Part shown: positions 1-9,718 of the stretch, piece by piece
How positions within the stretch are numbered: position 1 is the stretch's first letter
Layout: each line of letters opens with the position of its first letter
Assembly (NCBI GenBank): GCA_943736015.1
Contig: OX031060.1
Coordinates: 10,987,501 to 11,051,500 of the forward strand
From: Tridacna crocea
Taxonomy: Eukaryota > Mollusca > Bivalvia > Cardiida > Cardiidae
Reading direction: 5' to 3'
DNA: 64,000 nt
Program-made: the position numbers and the translations under genes
Notes under the pieces: generated by a model
The model's input: only the letters and a program-made list of their open reading frames with translations
What the model was told of the DNA's origin: nothing
The model's database searches: none

Positions 1-756
1 ATTTTACAATATGTATATCCGCACAAACTTATTTTTCATAGTTTTTCGAAGACTGAAATTCGAAGATCTCGGCTATTGCACTCAGTCACAGATTAATCCC
101 GCAAACTCTCAAAATAAATATGTTACTCCAGCTATATTGAGAAAAAAAAATAAGCACCTAATTAAAAAAAAAAAAAAAGATATCACTAATTAATACATTT
201 CGAGTGGGTACTTCCAAAACAATGTTCACTTTAAATTCAACTTAACTCTCCACGGATTTTTTTTTTTTAAATTCCGTAATTCCAAATTTCATGAAACACA
301 AATTCAAACTGAAATGACTATGAATGCGCCAAGCTTTTTATAGACGCATGTGCATCCCATCATAAGTTTTTGGCGGAAACATCTGCTAAGACAAGACCGT
401 TGAATAATGACTTTCAAAACTGATGCCTTGATAAATCGATATTTAACGCGCAGATTGTAATTCATTCCATTATTGGAGCAAACAATGACCTTTGACTGGT
501 CAGAAAAAGAAGATAGTTGACGTTGAAGAAAACGACGTGCTTCTTTCCTATCAAAACATTTTCCAACACTGACTGAATTACTAAAGAAAGCCTAAACCCT
601 AGAAAAAGAAGTGTTGTACACTGGCTTTGTCTGTGTATCTTGCATACATCCCGTAACCCAATTTTTCCCCTTTTTTTAAATTGTTTTAAAAAAAGCCCAT
701 CGTTTCACTGTTCGTTGCTGTGATCATTTTATATCGCGTAACTAGTATTTTATCCT
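1..756. other. AT-rich region with no recognised gene
   Basis: AT-rich sequence with several poly-A and poly-T runs (for example near 143-178 and 258-269). I see no exon with plausible splice sites and no repeat shared with the rest of the window. Confidence 0.5.
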
Positions 757-1233
757 TACCAAAATGTTTTCTCCTTTTGCCATAATGTTTTCTCCTTTTT
801 CCAAAATGTTTTTCCTTTTGCCAAAATGTTTTCTCTTTTTTCCAAAATCTTTTCTCCTTTTGCCATAATGTTTTCTCCTTTTGCCAAAATGTTTTCTCCT
901 TTTTCCAAAATGTTTTTATCCTAACCAAAATGTTTTCTCCTTTTGCCATAATGTTTTCTCCTTTTGCCAAAATGTTTTCTTTTTTTAACCAAAACGTTTT
1001 CTCCTTTTGCCAAAATGTTTCATCTTTTGTCCATTTTTTCCCATAATTTTTTTTTTTATCTTTTGTCATGATGTTTTCTTCTTTTGCAAAAAATGTTTTC
1101 TCCTTTTGCCATAATGTTTTCTCCTTTTTCCAAAATGTTTTCTCCTTTTGCCAAAATGTTTTCTCCTTTTTCCAAAATGTTTTTCTTTTGCGAAAATATC
1201 CGTCTGTGACTTTTTCTCCTTTTGCCAAAGTGT
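757..1233. repeat. 21-bp tandem satellite, about 22 copies
   Basis: Imperfect tandem repeats built on CCAAAATGTTTTCTCCTTTT plus one base, with variants in which the Cs become CAT or TTT. The minus strand stays open across most of the array and would encode a seven-residue repeat (EKTFWQK). This follows from the 21-bp unit being divisible by three and is not evidence for a gene. The unit resembles the AAAAGGAGAAAA stem of the family A MITE. Confidence 0.93.
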
Positions 1234-2104
1234 TAAAAAAAAAAAACCGCATTACAACTCATCTTTCGCTGGTCCTACTCGAGAACAGAGTACAAACACG
1301 CGCTGATAGAATATTCTCAGTTTTTAGCGTCTGTCCTTCCGTCTCTCTGTTAAAAATGACAGACATGAATAGCTGCATCAGGCGACGAGATATAAGTAAA
1401 AATTGTTCACGGTGGTGTTAAACCCTTTACATTCAATAAGTTTGGTACTCTGTTACGTTTACCTATGTTCGAAAGGTCCAAAATTTCAAAACGGATATAA
1501 TACTGTAAATGAATACATAAGCAAACAGGTTTTAAACTTTCCCTACCAACAACACAGGGGTCTACAATTTGCAAATACCTGCACGAACAAGACGGATGAA
1601 AATGTTGAAAGCGTCTGTTAAGTCATTGGAAAATAAATACATGTTAAGGAATATAGGACAAAAAGGTTTTATGCTTCACATTCCGGCAGAGATCAATCAA
1701 TAGCGCCTTTTGGTGCCACCACCTGGACATTAATCGATCACGCTTTTTTTTTTTGGCGCCAGCAACTGTCTTTCAGTTGTAGACGTCGCCTGCATGCAAA
1801 AACCCGTCTGTTGCAGACTTCACCTGTATGCAAATAACAACCGGCAGATGTCAGCTGTCCCCATTGTTCCGCTGGAACCGCGCAGCTGCCGTTAATGACT
1901 TAATCATCTATTGATTGATGGCAGATCGATAATTTGCATTTTAGTCCTTAGTCCGAAATAAGGCGATTAAAGCGCATTCCCTTACTACTGTCACGTTTAT
2001 TTTGTCGTCTGCAAATGCTCTCAGGTAAGACCAATCTATAATTTTGTCGTCTGGTAAAAAGTTAAGACCTCAAATGGTGCGTATTTGATTTTATCTGGTC
2101 TCGC
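1234..2104. other. Intergenic, with a possible small MITE at 1692-1919
   Basis: No gene recognised. A 12-bp inverted repeat (ATCAATCAATAG at 1692-1703, CTATTGATTGAT at 1908-1919) encloses about 200 bp with repeated TGCATGCAAA / TGTATGCAAA motifs, suggesting a small non-autonomous DNA element. The rest is unremarkable. Confidence 0.4.
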
Positions 2105-2420
2105 CGAACCCCGGTCGCTCAATGGACACTGTAAAAGGACTTAGGAACATGGGGTCCTGAGTTCGATCCCCGGCTTGGCCAATTTCTTTCCGAGGATTGA
2201 TGACGAGTCATTGCCGACAGGATTCATTCCGCTCTCATTGCCGATCATTGTTTCGACAATGATTATGTGGGAAAGCAGCCAGTGCTTGGAAGGAACATTG
2301 TGCAGAGTACTGGTAGAAAATGACTCCAGGAAAGCATGAACAGGTGCACAGGCTACCGCGATATAACTGGTATAACGTTGAAAACGGCGTTTAAAACTAT
2401 TCAATTAACCATGCAATCAA
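2105..2420 (+). mobile_element. tRNA-derived SINE, type S2
   Basis: A tRNA-like head carries a B-box-like GAGTTCGATCC near 2159-2169. The conserved body includes GATTATGTGGGAAAGCAGCC and the tail ends in an AACGGCGTTTAAAAC motif. Related copies occur at 25723-25940 (reverse), 28850-29040 (reverse), 55400-55580 and 61033-61374. Confidence 0.75.
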
Positions 2421-2530
2421 TCATTCAACATAGAAATAATTTGAGGATCAAACTACAGCATTCATTATCAATGCATTTCGACAAGTGACTAAATCAATAA
2501 CATTTGCATTCCGAAGTACATCTGAATGAT

Positions 2531-2611
2531 AAATCGTCGGTTTACTTAAAAAACCTCGTAACTACAGCTTGTTTCAAGCTGTAGTTACGAGGTTTTTAAA
2601 GTAAACCCAAG
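2531..2611. repeat. Small fold-back element, family J
   Basis: An ~80-bp inverted repeat. The arm GTTTACTT...CCTCGTAACTACAGCTTG is mirrored after a 1-3 bp loop. Related palindromes lie at 44620-44698 and 48983-49064, and half a copy at 54170-54222. The outer end carries TCGTCGG or a variant. Confidence 0.85.
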
Positions 2612-2640
2612 TAATTCTGGTATTTACACTCGTTTGTAAT

Positions 2641-3182
2641 GCAAGGCTGACACTTGCACGACTTTTGGCCACGATTTTGTCGTGGCAAGTCGTGCCATTT
2701 TGGGGCACGAACTGGGAGGCTCGTGTCTGCTTTGTTTTAGACATCTTGTCTCTGTGATGTTTTTTCGCTGGCGATCTCTGGAATGGCGAGCAGTGTTCAG
2801 GAGACCTATATATATCCCCGCATCGAAGCGAGCGCCACTGTCGCGCAGTAGTCGTGAACTGCTCGTGAACATGTGAACTATTCGTGAACTCGACGTGAGC
2901 TGTTCGTGAACTATTCGTGACAGTCGTGGCATGGCGCGCACTGGCACGCATCCTCCCGCATCGTCCGGACGATTTCACGAACAGTTTGCGCATAGTTCAC
3001 GACCCGGTCGCGAAATTTTGTCGTGACCAAAATTTTGAACATTTCAAATTTTTTGTCCCGACATGGCACGCAGTCATGACGTGTTGACGCACACTTCACG
3101 CCAGTTTACGACTAGTTTGCGCACTGGCACGACTCGAGTCGTGCCAATGCGTGTCACAGAATCGTGCAAGTGTCAGCCTTGC
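2641..3182. mobile_element. MITE with 21-bp terminal inverted repeats and internal TCGTGAAC repeats
   Basis: The terminal inverted repeats match over 21 bp, beginning GCAAGGCTGACACTTGCACG at 2641 and ending at 3182. The interior is GC-richer than its surroundings and contains many copies of TCGTGAAC, GCACGA and related words on both strands, so inner parts can also pair. The open frames inside are a by-product of this repetition. No transposase is present and no clear target duplication was found. Confidence 0.8.
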
Positions 3183-3198
3183 TTAAGGCATTGTTTAA

Positions 3199-3406
3199 TT
3201 ATCATCCTGCTATATAACTAAAATTAAATTTTCAGTTCGATATTAATGGCACAGATATTGCTGTTTCAAAGTTATATTTTAGGGAATAATACCTCCTTGT
3301 CGGACAGTGTAGATCAAAGATCAGACTGCACGTTCCGTGCAGTCTGATCTTGATCTACACTGTCCGCACAAGGTCAGCTAGTCGCGCTTAGCAGCTAAAG
3401 GGTTAA
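3199..3406. mobile_element. Family B palindromic MITE
   Basis: Core palindrome of CGGACAGTGTAGATC, ATCAGACTGCACGT and its complement, followed by AAAGGTCAGC and an end GGGTTAA. The left part reads ATCCTGCTATATAACTAAAA, as in the other copies. Copies are at 7726-7921, 10487-10687, 21412-21489, 39310-39563, 49130-49258, 55255-55345, 55620-55816 and 61632-61828. Confidence 0.85.
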
Positions 3407-3447
3407 GTATTGCGGTGTCATGCAATTAATTAATTCGTAATAATACT

Positions 3448-3560
3448 CTCTGGTGTTTGACCAGCCCGCACAGCTCTGTTCGTAGAGCGTAGGACTCGTG
3501 AACGTGATGTTTCGGTTCCCTTGAGGGTGTAGGTTCGATTTCCACAACTGGCCACATAAA
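3448..3560 (+). mobile_element. tRNA-like SINE head (fragment)
   Basis: The sequence reads TAGAGCGTAGGACTCGTGA followed by GTAGGTTCGATTTCC, which resemble tRNA A and B boxes. It ends in CTGGCCAC, as in the S3 SINE at 36354-36642. Confidence 0.55.
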
Positions 3561-3721
3561 ATTACCAAAAGGTGGGTATTGAGATTTTTCACATTTCACT
3601 AAATTAGAAAAAAAAAAAATATATCACTGAAATTTATATGAAGGAAAAAAAAAACTATACAAATCATCAATAAGTAAGAATCATAAATTTACAGAAAAAG
3701 ATTGTTTTTGATGGTATTCCC

Positions 3722-3950
3722 TTAACCCTTTCCCATACAATCCCTGTTTTTTACGGATCAGGAATAGAAGCCTTTTGAAAACATTGTGGGAAAAGGAAAA
3801 AATTCTAGTAACCAGCATTTTCTCCTTTTCCCACACTGTTTTCTACACTGTCATATAGAACTATCATCTTTGTAGCATCTGTTAATTTGTCACCTGCAAA
3901 ATGCTTTCAATTTGGTCTGGTCCAAAATTTGCCGTTTGGGAAAGGGTTAA
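3722..3950. mobile_element. Family A MITE (piggyBac-like), full copy
   Basis: Bounded by TTAA on both sides, with ends CCCTTTCCCA and TGGGAAAGGG. The central stem carries GTGGGAAAAGG and its complement; the loop half is slightly diverged. Confidence 0.85.
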
Positions 3951-3954
3951 AAGG

Positions 3955-4329
3955 CTACGTAACATCTTAGTGCATTTTTAGATTTCGCGCAAAATAAAAA
4001 AAAAACATTGTGGGAATGTCAAGTGACTGGCACGTGACTGATGACGCTTGAATTCCATTACATAATAAACATGTAATTATTTTCCATAGTGTCTTCTTTG
4101 TTTGAAGCTTTGTGTGTGTAAATGAGCGAGTTGCTCACGTAAAAATAGACTGCGTTTCCGTCGGTGTCAACCTAGGCCTTAGTAGATCTCTAATTTGTCT
4201 TGTCCAATGGTTTTCGACAACTGGGGTTTTATGAATGAAAATTAAAAGACTTTGGGAGTGATGACCTTTTTTTTGTATTTCTATAAAAAATATTCCTCTT
4301 AAAATATGAAAGGCCACCTTTAAAACGAG
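3955..4329 (+). mobile_element. Family K repeat, about 400 bp
   Basis: Shares the block GAATGTCAAGTGACTGGCA, the AAATGAGCGAGTTGCTCA block and TGAATGAAAATTAAAAG with 14330-14715 (same orientation) and 49565-49955 (reverse). Non-coding. The class is unknown because no terminal repeats or target duplication were clear. Confidence 0.7.
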
Positions 4330-4420
4330 GTCCTGTGTGATGGTGCTATTCAACGAGCACGTTAAAGAACCAGGCGTAACTTCAGATTGGTTTCGTCGTA
4401 CATCTGCACTATCCCCCATA
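4330..4420 (+). mobile_element. S3 SINE, left part (split by an insertion)
   Basis: Matches the body of the intact S3 SINE at 36354-36642, including GAGCACGTTAAAGAACCAGG and ending CTATCCCCCATAAGTA. The missing remainder of the SINE resumes at 5867, so about 1.45 kb has been inserted into it. Confidence 0.8.
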
Positions 4421-4423
4421 AGT

Positions 4424-4530
4424 ATAAGTTATTGATCATATATTTCATTTGTATGGAATTAAATCGGAGGGAGGCGAAGCCGACCGACGATTTAGTTTCA
4501 TACAAATGAAATATATGATCAATAACTAAC
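4424..4530. repeat. Hairpin of about 107 bp
   Basis: The arm GTTATTGATCATATATTTCA and following bases are mirrored as TGAAATATATGATCAATAAC. The loop contains GGAGGGAGGCGAAGCCGACC. It forms the left part of the insertion that splits the S3 SINE. Confidence 0.8.
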
Positions 4531-5866
4531 TTACAGTTTGCCCTACTTTCTAATTGACTGACAGCTAAGAATTGGTGGAAAGAGCCATACAAGAACGACA
4601 GAAAGCTGAGTTCGACACGCCTCTTTTGATTGACGGTTGTACGTACGTGCGTTTTCAGTCGTACGGCGTTAAAACTGTTACTCAGGTTGTCCTTGAACTA
4701 GTTTCAGGACAATTGTCTGCAGTCAGACTCATTCGGCATATCACGGGTGATGGTAGCCATCATATCCCTCGTCTGTATCTAGTGGATTGATATGCAGCAG
4801 ATCGGTACACTCGGAAATACGCCGGTATACCGTTCTGAAAATTGTCAGGCTCCTCTTCCAAAAGAAAACTTGGGTTTTAATTTTTTATCGAAATCTTTCG
4901 AACCATATTTCGACAAACAATTCGTAGATCTACATTATTTTTTTTTTATCAATTTCGATTGAAGTTTTAACCGACAGATACACAGATGTGAATAACTTCA
5001 TTGAGGTCGTTAAGTCGTTGCTAAACGAATCACATTGGCCCGCCATTGTATAAGATCATGTGACTCGCAGTTCAAATGTAAACGGCCGTTTTACGGGCGA
5101 GATTAGATGTAGGTACGGAAACTGCCGAATTTCATGCTCTTTGAAGCGATAGATTCAGCAATGGATGCATGCTTTGAGCCGGTTGAAGACGAGGAATTTT
5201 ATAAAGAATTTATTTTCCCCGACAAAGGCGACGTGTTGCTAACACAAGTGTATACAATAAACACCCATGTCCCTCTAAAGTGGCTCATTGTCCAGGATCT
5301 GCTTCATACCAGATAAGCCCTCTTTTTTACTGCCCTGAGGCAGAAGGCGCGTGAAAACATTGCGGGTAGAGGAGAAATTGCTTGTAAGGAGCATTTTCTC
5401 CTTTCCTGCTATGTCTATTTTTTTCTTTCCACAGACAAATCCTTTAATTTGAGCAAGTACCAAGTTGTTGTCTGCAAACGGTTTCAAATTGGACCCAAGC
5501 CAAATTTCCCAGCCTGGTAGTCAAAACCAAAGGTTATTTGGTAAAGGGTTAAATACCAGGTGGCCAAGTACGAGTTATTTAGTCCCGATATTCACGTGGA
5601 AATTACGTCACTTTTTTGGCGATGATGCAATTACTTGGAATAATCCCCGCCCCTTTTACTACAGTGTATGCATTAGATTGGTATTTACTCTACAAGGACC
5701 AGCTAAAATACTGTGGGCGGAGCTTCTCGTTAACCGGGATACAACTGTATATAGGTCAACCATTTAATAACATATTGCAACATATTGAGTCTGTATGGAA
5801 TTAAATCCAGCAGTTTTGAACGAAATTCGGCGTTTTCATTGGTTTAGAAAGTAGGGCAAACTGTAA
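4531..5866. mobile_element. 1.3-kb DNA-transposon-like element with 23-bp TIRs
   Basis: Both ends carry the same 23-bp inverted repeat, beginning TTACAGTTTGCCCTACTTTC. Inside are two short open frames, 72 residues at 4572-4790 and 60 residues at 5134-5316. Neither shows a recognisable domain, and I cannot say whether they are transposase remnants. A family A MITE (5304-5552) is nested within. The element and the hairpin next to it interrupt an S3 SINE. Confidence 0.65.
5304..5552. mobile_element. Family A MITE nested in the TIR element
   Basis: The right end GGTAAAGGGTTAA is intact and the stem GTGAAAACATTGCGGG and its complement are diverged. The left terminus is poorly preserved. Confidence 0.6.
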
Positions 5867-5957
5867 AAATACTAACAGTCTTCAGGGGGCGTCGCCCATA
5901 TTGGCAACCGGTGGTGACGATAAATAAACGCAAATTCATCAACATCATCTCTCGTAT
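5867..5957 (+). mobile_element. S3 SINE, right part
   Basis: Continues the SINE interrupted at about 4420: AATACTAACAGTCTTCAGGG, then GGCGTCGCCCATAT and GACGATAAATAAACGCAAAT, the S3 3' end. Confidence 0.8.
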
Positions 5958-5984
5958 TTGCGCTTCATGATTCTTCACCACTGA

Positions 5985-6110
5985 ATCCCAACTTTTAACT
6001 ACCCAAAGGAAGAAAGCTGCAAAAGACGTTGCGGCAAAAGGAGAAATGATAGTTACAAGCATTTTCTTCTTTTCCCACAATGTTTTCTAACTTTTGTAAG
6101 GTTATTTGTG
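5985..6110. mobile_element. Family A MITE (partial)
   Basis: Contains CCCAACTTTTAAC, GGCAAAAGGAGAAATG and TTTTCCCACAATGTTTTCTA. Both ends are eroded. Confidence 0.55.
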
Positions 6111-6517
6111 TTTTGAGTAATCGGTAAGACAGGTAATTTCTGGGAGAAAAATTTTAAAAAATATATACATGTATATAATTTACGATGCATAATTCTCTTT
6201 TCCTTTTATGCGAAAAAGAGAAAGCAAATTATTTAGAAACTATATGGACAAAGAACGTGAAGTATTTCTATAACTAGAATCTGAATTCTGCACTCATATA
6301 TTTTCATACAGTTGAATTAATGGTTTACAAATGAAACGAAGCGTATTGTAAACGTATTAACTGAATATTAATCGCTGTTGAACTCTTGACTTGTCCAAAA
6401 TGGCATAATTATAGAATTTGCAAGAGATAAATGAAATGCGACTCGTACCGTGGAAACCACATTTGAAAGGGATAGAAAACACTCTGCGAAAAGAGGAAAA
6501 TGCGTATTTCTATCATA

Positions 6518-6850
6518 TTCTTCTGTTCTTGTTTCTTGGATATTCTTCTGTTCTAGTTCACTGCATATTCTATTCATTTTGGCTTCCCTGCATATTCTTC
6601 TGTTCTTGTTCCCTGCATATTCTTCTGTTCTGGTTCCTTGCATATCATTCTGTTCTGGTTCCCTGCCTATTCTTCTGTTCCGGTTCCCTGCATTGACTTT
6701 GAACTGGCCACCGTTCTATACCGTGTATTACACGTAGTAGTATCAGGGGCGGTAACCAGTCTACATTGACTTCTGTTCTGGTTCCCGCATTTTCTTCTGT
6801 TCTGGCTCCCTGCTTTCACGTGTGTTTTGGTTCCCTGCATTTTTTTTCTG
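6518..6850. repeat. 25-bp tandem repeat
   Basis: Repeats of TATTCTTCTGTTCTGGTTCC plus CTGCA, about seven tight copies to 6700 and degenerate ones to 6850. Two plus-strand frames stay open across the array only because of the repetition. Confidence 0.85.
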
Positions 6851-7469
6851 TCCCCACAACATTTCCAAAAGCTTTCATTGGAAAGGTCGTTAAAACCCTA
6901 GATTGAATTAAAAGGGATTAAAAGATAATGAAATATTACTTTTATTTATGGACATTCTGATCAATATGTACAGAATAACATTGAATTCATTAATTTGCAT
7001 TTATTGAAAATTACAAAAGATCTATTATGATACGAATGCAAATTTCCTCTCACATAGAAATCACTGAACAACATTCAATGGGCATCATAGCATAAAACAT
7101 TACGTTATTAACAAGTTATCTTTGTAACCGGCAAAATATTCCGCAAAACTCAATTTCTAGTCAATAAGCAGAATTGGTAATTGATAATAATGATGATCAG
7201 AAATCCCAAAAGCTCTTTGGTAAAAGCGACACTTTTTAAAAGGAACAGAACGAAGAAATACTTTATAAACAAATACAAATATATCTTTCATGTGCCTATT
7301 TTTAGAAATGTTATGGGTAAAAAAGTGACGTCATTTAAATTTGGGAGGGGGGATTATTTCCCCGTCAGAGTGAATAATTACCTCCTACCGAAAATCTGGT
7401 GTATAGACTTGAGATCACTAGTTTTAAAAGTGGCATTCGTTGACAAAATAATCAGATGAAATGCAATAT
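6851..7469. other. AT-rich region with no recognised feature
   Basis: No exon, tandem array or shared repeat was recognised. A 92-residue frame at 7181-7459 resembles no family I know. Confidence 0.4.
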
Positions 7470-7630
7470 ATAATTTATTTCATGAACTTGCAGTTAATAT
7501 GGGGAAGTATTTGCCTCAAAAGGGAAATGTCTGCGAAAATAACTCGTGCTTTACGGCACTCGTTATTTTCGCATACCTTTCCCTTTTTCGGCAATAATTT
7601 CCCCATATTAACCATAAGCTGATGAAATAA
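7470..7630. repeat. Long palindrome, family E
   Basis: Arms TTAATATGGGGAAGTATTTG... and the complementary ...AATTTCCCCATATTAA surround GCGAAAATAACTCGTG and its mirror, with a loop at CTTTACGGCAC. A truncated second copy lies at 23034-23165. Confidence 0.85.
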
Positions 7631-7725
7631 ACTCTATTTAGACAGCATGCACCCTGTTACATGTTCTCGTTGTAAGTAACAATGTTTGGCCAAGTAAAGT
7701 GATTGATTGAATTTGCGTTAATCCT

Positions 7726-7921
7726 TGTCCTACTTAATAAATTAAGTTTTCAAGTCGATAATAAAAACCCAATTTGTGTTATTTCAAACTTACTATTTGG
7801 AGAAAAATATACCTCTTTATCGGACAGTGTAGATCCAAAATCAGACTGCACGTTCTGTGCAGTCTGATTTTGATCTATACTGTCCGCAAAAGGTCAGCGA
7901 GTCGCTCTATGTAACCTAAGG
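7726..7921. mobile_element. Family B palindromic MITE
   Basis: CGGACAGTGTAGATCCAAAA and the complementary TGATCTATACTGTCCGC arms surround the GCACGTTCTGTGC centre. The GGGTTAA end is diverged (TAACCTAAG). Confidence 0.75.
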
Positions 7922-7924
7922 ATT

Positions 7925-8095
7925 CATTTATCGTCGACTTTGTTAACCCGTATGGACGAAGTCTGTAAGTACCGTTACGGGATGTAGTGAAAGATACCGG
8001 AATGAAACCCATCCTAAGTTACGCATGGTTCTTTAACGTGTTCGGTGTATAGCACTATCACGCGGGACCTCGTTTTATCGTCTCCGAAAAATCAT
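7925..8095 (-). mobile_element. S3 SINE fragment (reverse)
   Basis: The reverse complement contains the S3 body motif from CACGTTAAAGAACCATGCGT to CATTCCGGTATC. Confidence 0.65.
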
Positions 8096-8166
8096 TAGTA
8101 ATCCAAAATGGCCAGTCATAGGGCTCGAATCTACACATTAGAATGACCTAAGATTTGATTTTACAA

Positions 8167-8435
8167 GCCCGACCGGGTGGCTCAGTGGTGAGTGCATTGG
8201 ACTCATGACCTGATGAGTGTGAATTCGATACCAGGTTGAGGCGAGCTTTCTTTCCAACATATTTTTGCCTCTCACCTCTGCTGACGCATGTGAGAAAAGT
8301 AATCGGTGGCTTTGGAAAGAAAGTGGTGTTACTATTGGTATGAGAAAGCCAGGAAAGACAGTCATGTGCGTCAATGACCTCCATGATATGACCTTAGCTA
8401 TTAAAATGGCGTTAAACCCCAATACAACCAACCAA
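8167..8435 (+). mobile_element. tRNA-derived SINE, type S1
   Basis: The head GGTGGCTCAGTGGTGAGTGC (A-box-like), the B-box-like GAATTCGATACC at 8221-8232 and the tail GGCGTTAAACCCCAATACAA are all present. Close relatives are at 10146-10412 and 40317-40577 (both reverse) and a disrupted one at 43862-44270. Confidence 0.85.
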
Positions 8436-8507
8436 TTGATTTTACAAGCCCCACGCTTTACCCTGTTGGCCTATTCGAGCTCGTTAGACGGATGGAATGA
8501 TTGATTG

Positions 8508-8665
8508 AATTGGAATTTATTTGTCATCCCCACCGGTTTCCCATATGGTCGACACCCCCTGAAGGTTGATGGAATTGTTGCGGGGCTTAGTGCAGATACA
8601 GGACGAAACCCATCCTAAGTTTTGCCAGTTTCTTTGACGTGATCGGTGTAGAGCACCAAATGGTT
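8508..8665 (-). mobile_element. S3 SINE tail (reverse)
   Basis: Contains the reverse of the S3 3' region: TTTATTTGTCATCCCCACCG, GTTTCCCATATGG, CCCCTGAAGG and ACGAAACCCATCCTAAG. Confidence 0.7.
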
Positions 8666-8793
8666 TAGCCAATCAGAAGGTGTGTTACTTTCAGCCTTAG
8701 ACAATGTTTGAGAAAAAGTGTATGAATGCTAGATCTATTGTGTATGATTTGTAAAGACGGGTTCAGATGGCAATCGCGGCTCTCTTACACTAA

Positions 8794-9718
8794 TTAAGAT
8801 TGTTTTTCTTCTCTTTTTTTTGTCTGATATTTTAGATAACCTTTACTTTTCATGTTTTGGACAGTTTCGTCCACATTGTATTTGATCATACTATATTTAT
8901 CCATCGTTGTGTCCTTGACGATATCCGTGCTGAAATCTGATACCGGTACATCTCTGTAGTGGTGCAAGAGACCAATTGAAGGGTCCACCTGATGAACCAC
9001 TGACCCCGATTTTAGGCCCCATACTTCATGAATACCTAAAGTAAGTGCATCTGCCGTGTTGACAATTACTTTAGTTCTCTCAGCTATCGCTCGTATTGTA
9101 CTTTCTCTGTGTAACATGTTATGTATCGTCAGTGACTGATTAGAGGAAATGGCATCATTAGACTTCATAAAAAACACGTTTCTGAACACATACACACTTG
9201 ACTTAGGAAGGTTTGAGAACATGTCCCGCCATGTCAAATGTTGTTTCTGCCTCGGTACAATCAATTCATCCACGTCAAGTACAGCGACATAATGGCTTCG
9301 TTGTTTGTTTCTGAATAAACAATCATTAAGCGCGCTAAGTTGGCCATAGTAGTGCAGCACTTTGTCACTGTACAGCAGTGTGTCGTCAACCGTATCGACA
9401 TTCCATGTTAGCACGTCGGCTTTTCCAATACTGACGTAATAGTTCAAGACATTGGAAACGGATAAAGAAAGGCTGAAGTTATAAAATGTGAAATACGTCA
9501 CTCCGAACATTGAATTCAATTCTATCCATTCAATTAACCTTGCGGGGTTCCTGAACTTTGTATGAAAAGGTGATAAACATATCGTAAAATTCTGTCGATG
9601 TTTGTGACGTGAAATCACGTGAACTTGTAGTGTAGCTTTATGGAATTCGTCTACAAAAAGTTGGACGGTTTCCGGAACGTGGAATTGAGTAGCGCAAAGA
9701 AAGTACGCAGCGGTATAT
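8794..9718 (-). CDS. GT92 exon 2 (terminal coding exon)
   Basis: The acceptor on the minus strand is a T-rich tract ending CAG just above 9718. The exon opens with one base that completes an Arg codon begun in exon 1, then reads YTAAYFLCATQFHVPE. It carries almost the whole catalytic domain, including DVDE, and ends at a stop at 8794-8796 after a Lys/Glu-rich tail. There is no internal frameshift. Confidence 0.93.

Noticed and set aside
686-1252. 188-residue minus-strand open frame with EKTFWQK repeats
   Set aside because: It is a translation of a 21-bp tandem satellite; the unit length alone keeps the frame open. No start context, splice sites or family match.
4572-5316. Frames at 4572-4790 and 5134-5316 as transposase exons
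   Set aside because: They lie inside a TIR element but show no recognisable catalytic motif, so no function is assigned.
6418-6737. Two overlapping plus-strand frames rich in Phe, Ser and Leu
   Set aside because: They follow the 25-bp tandem repeat and have no independent support.
8138-8504. Short frames over the S1 SINE (also at 9987-10502)
   Set aside because: Opposite-strand frames in different SINE copies, with no coding signature.
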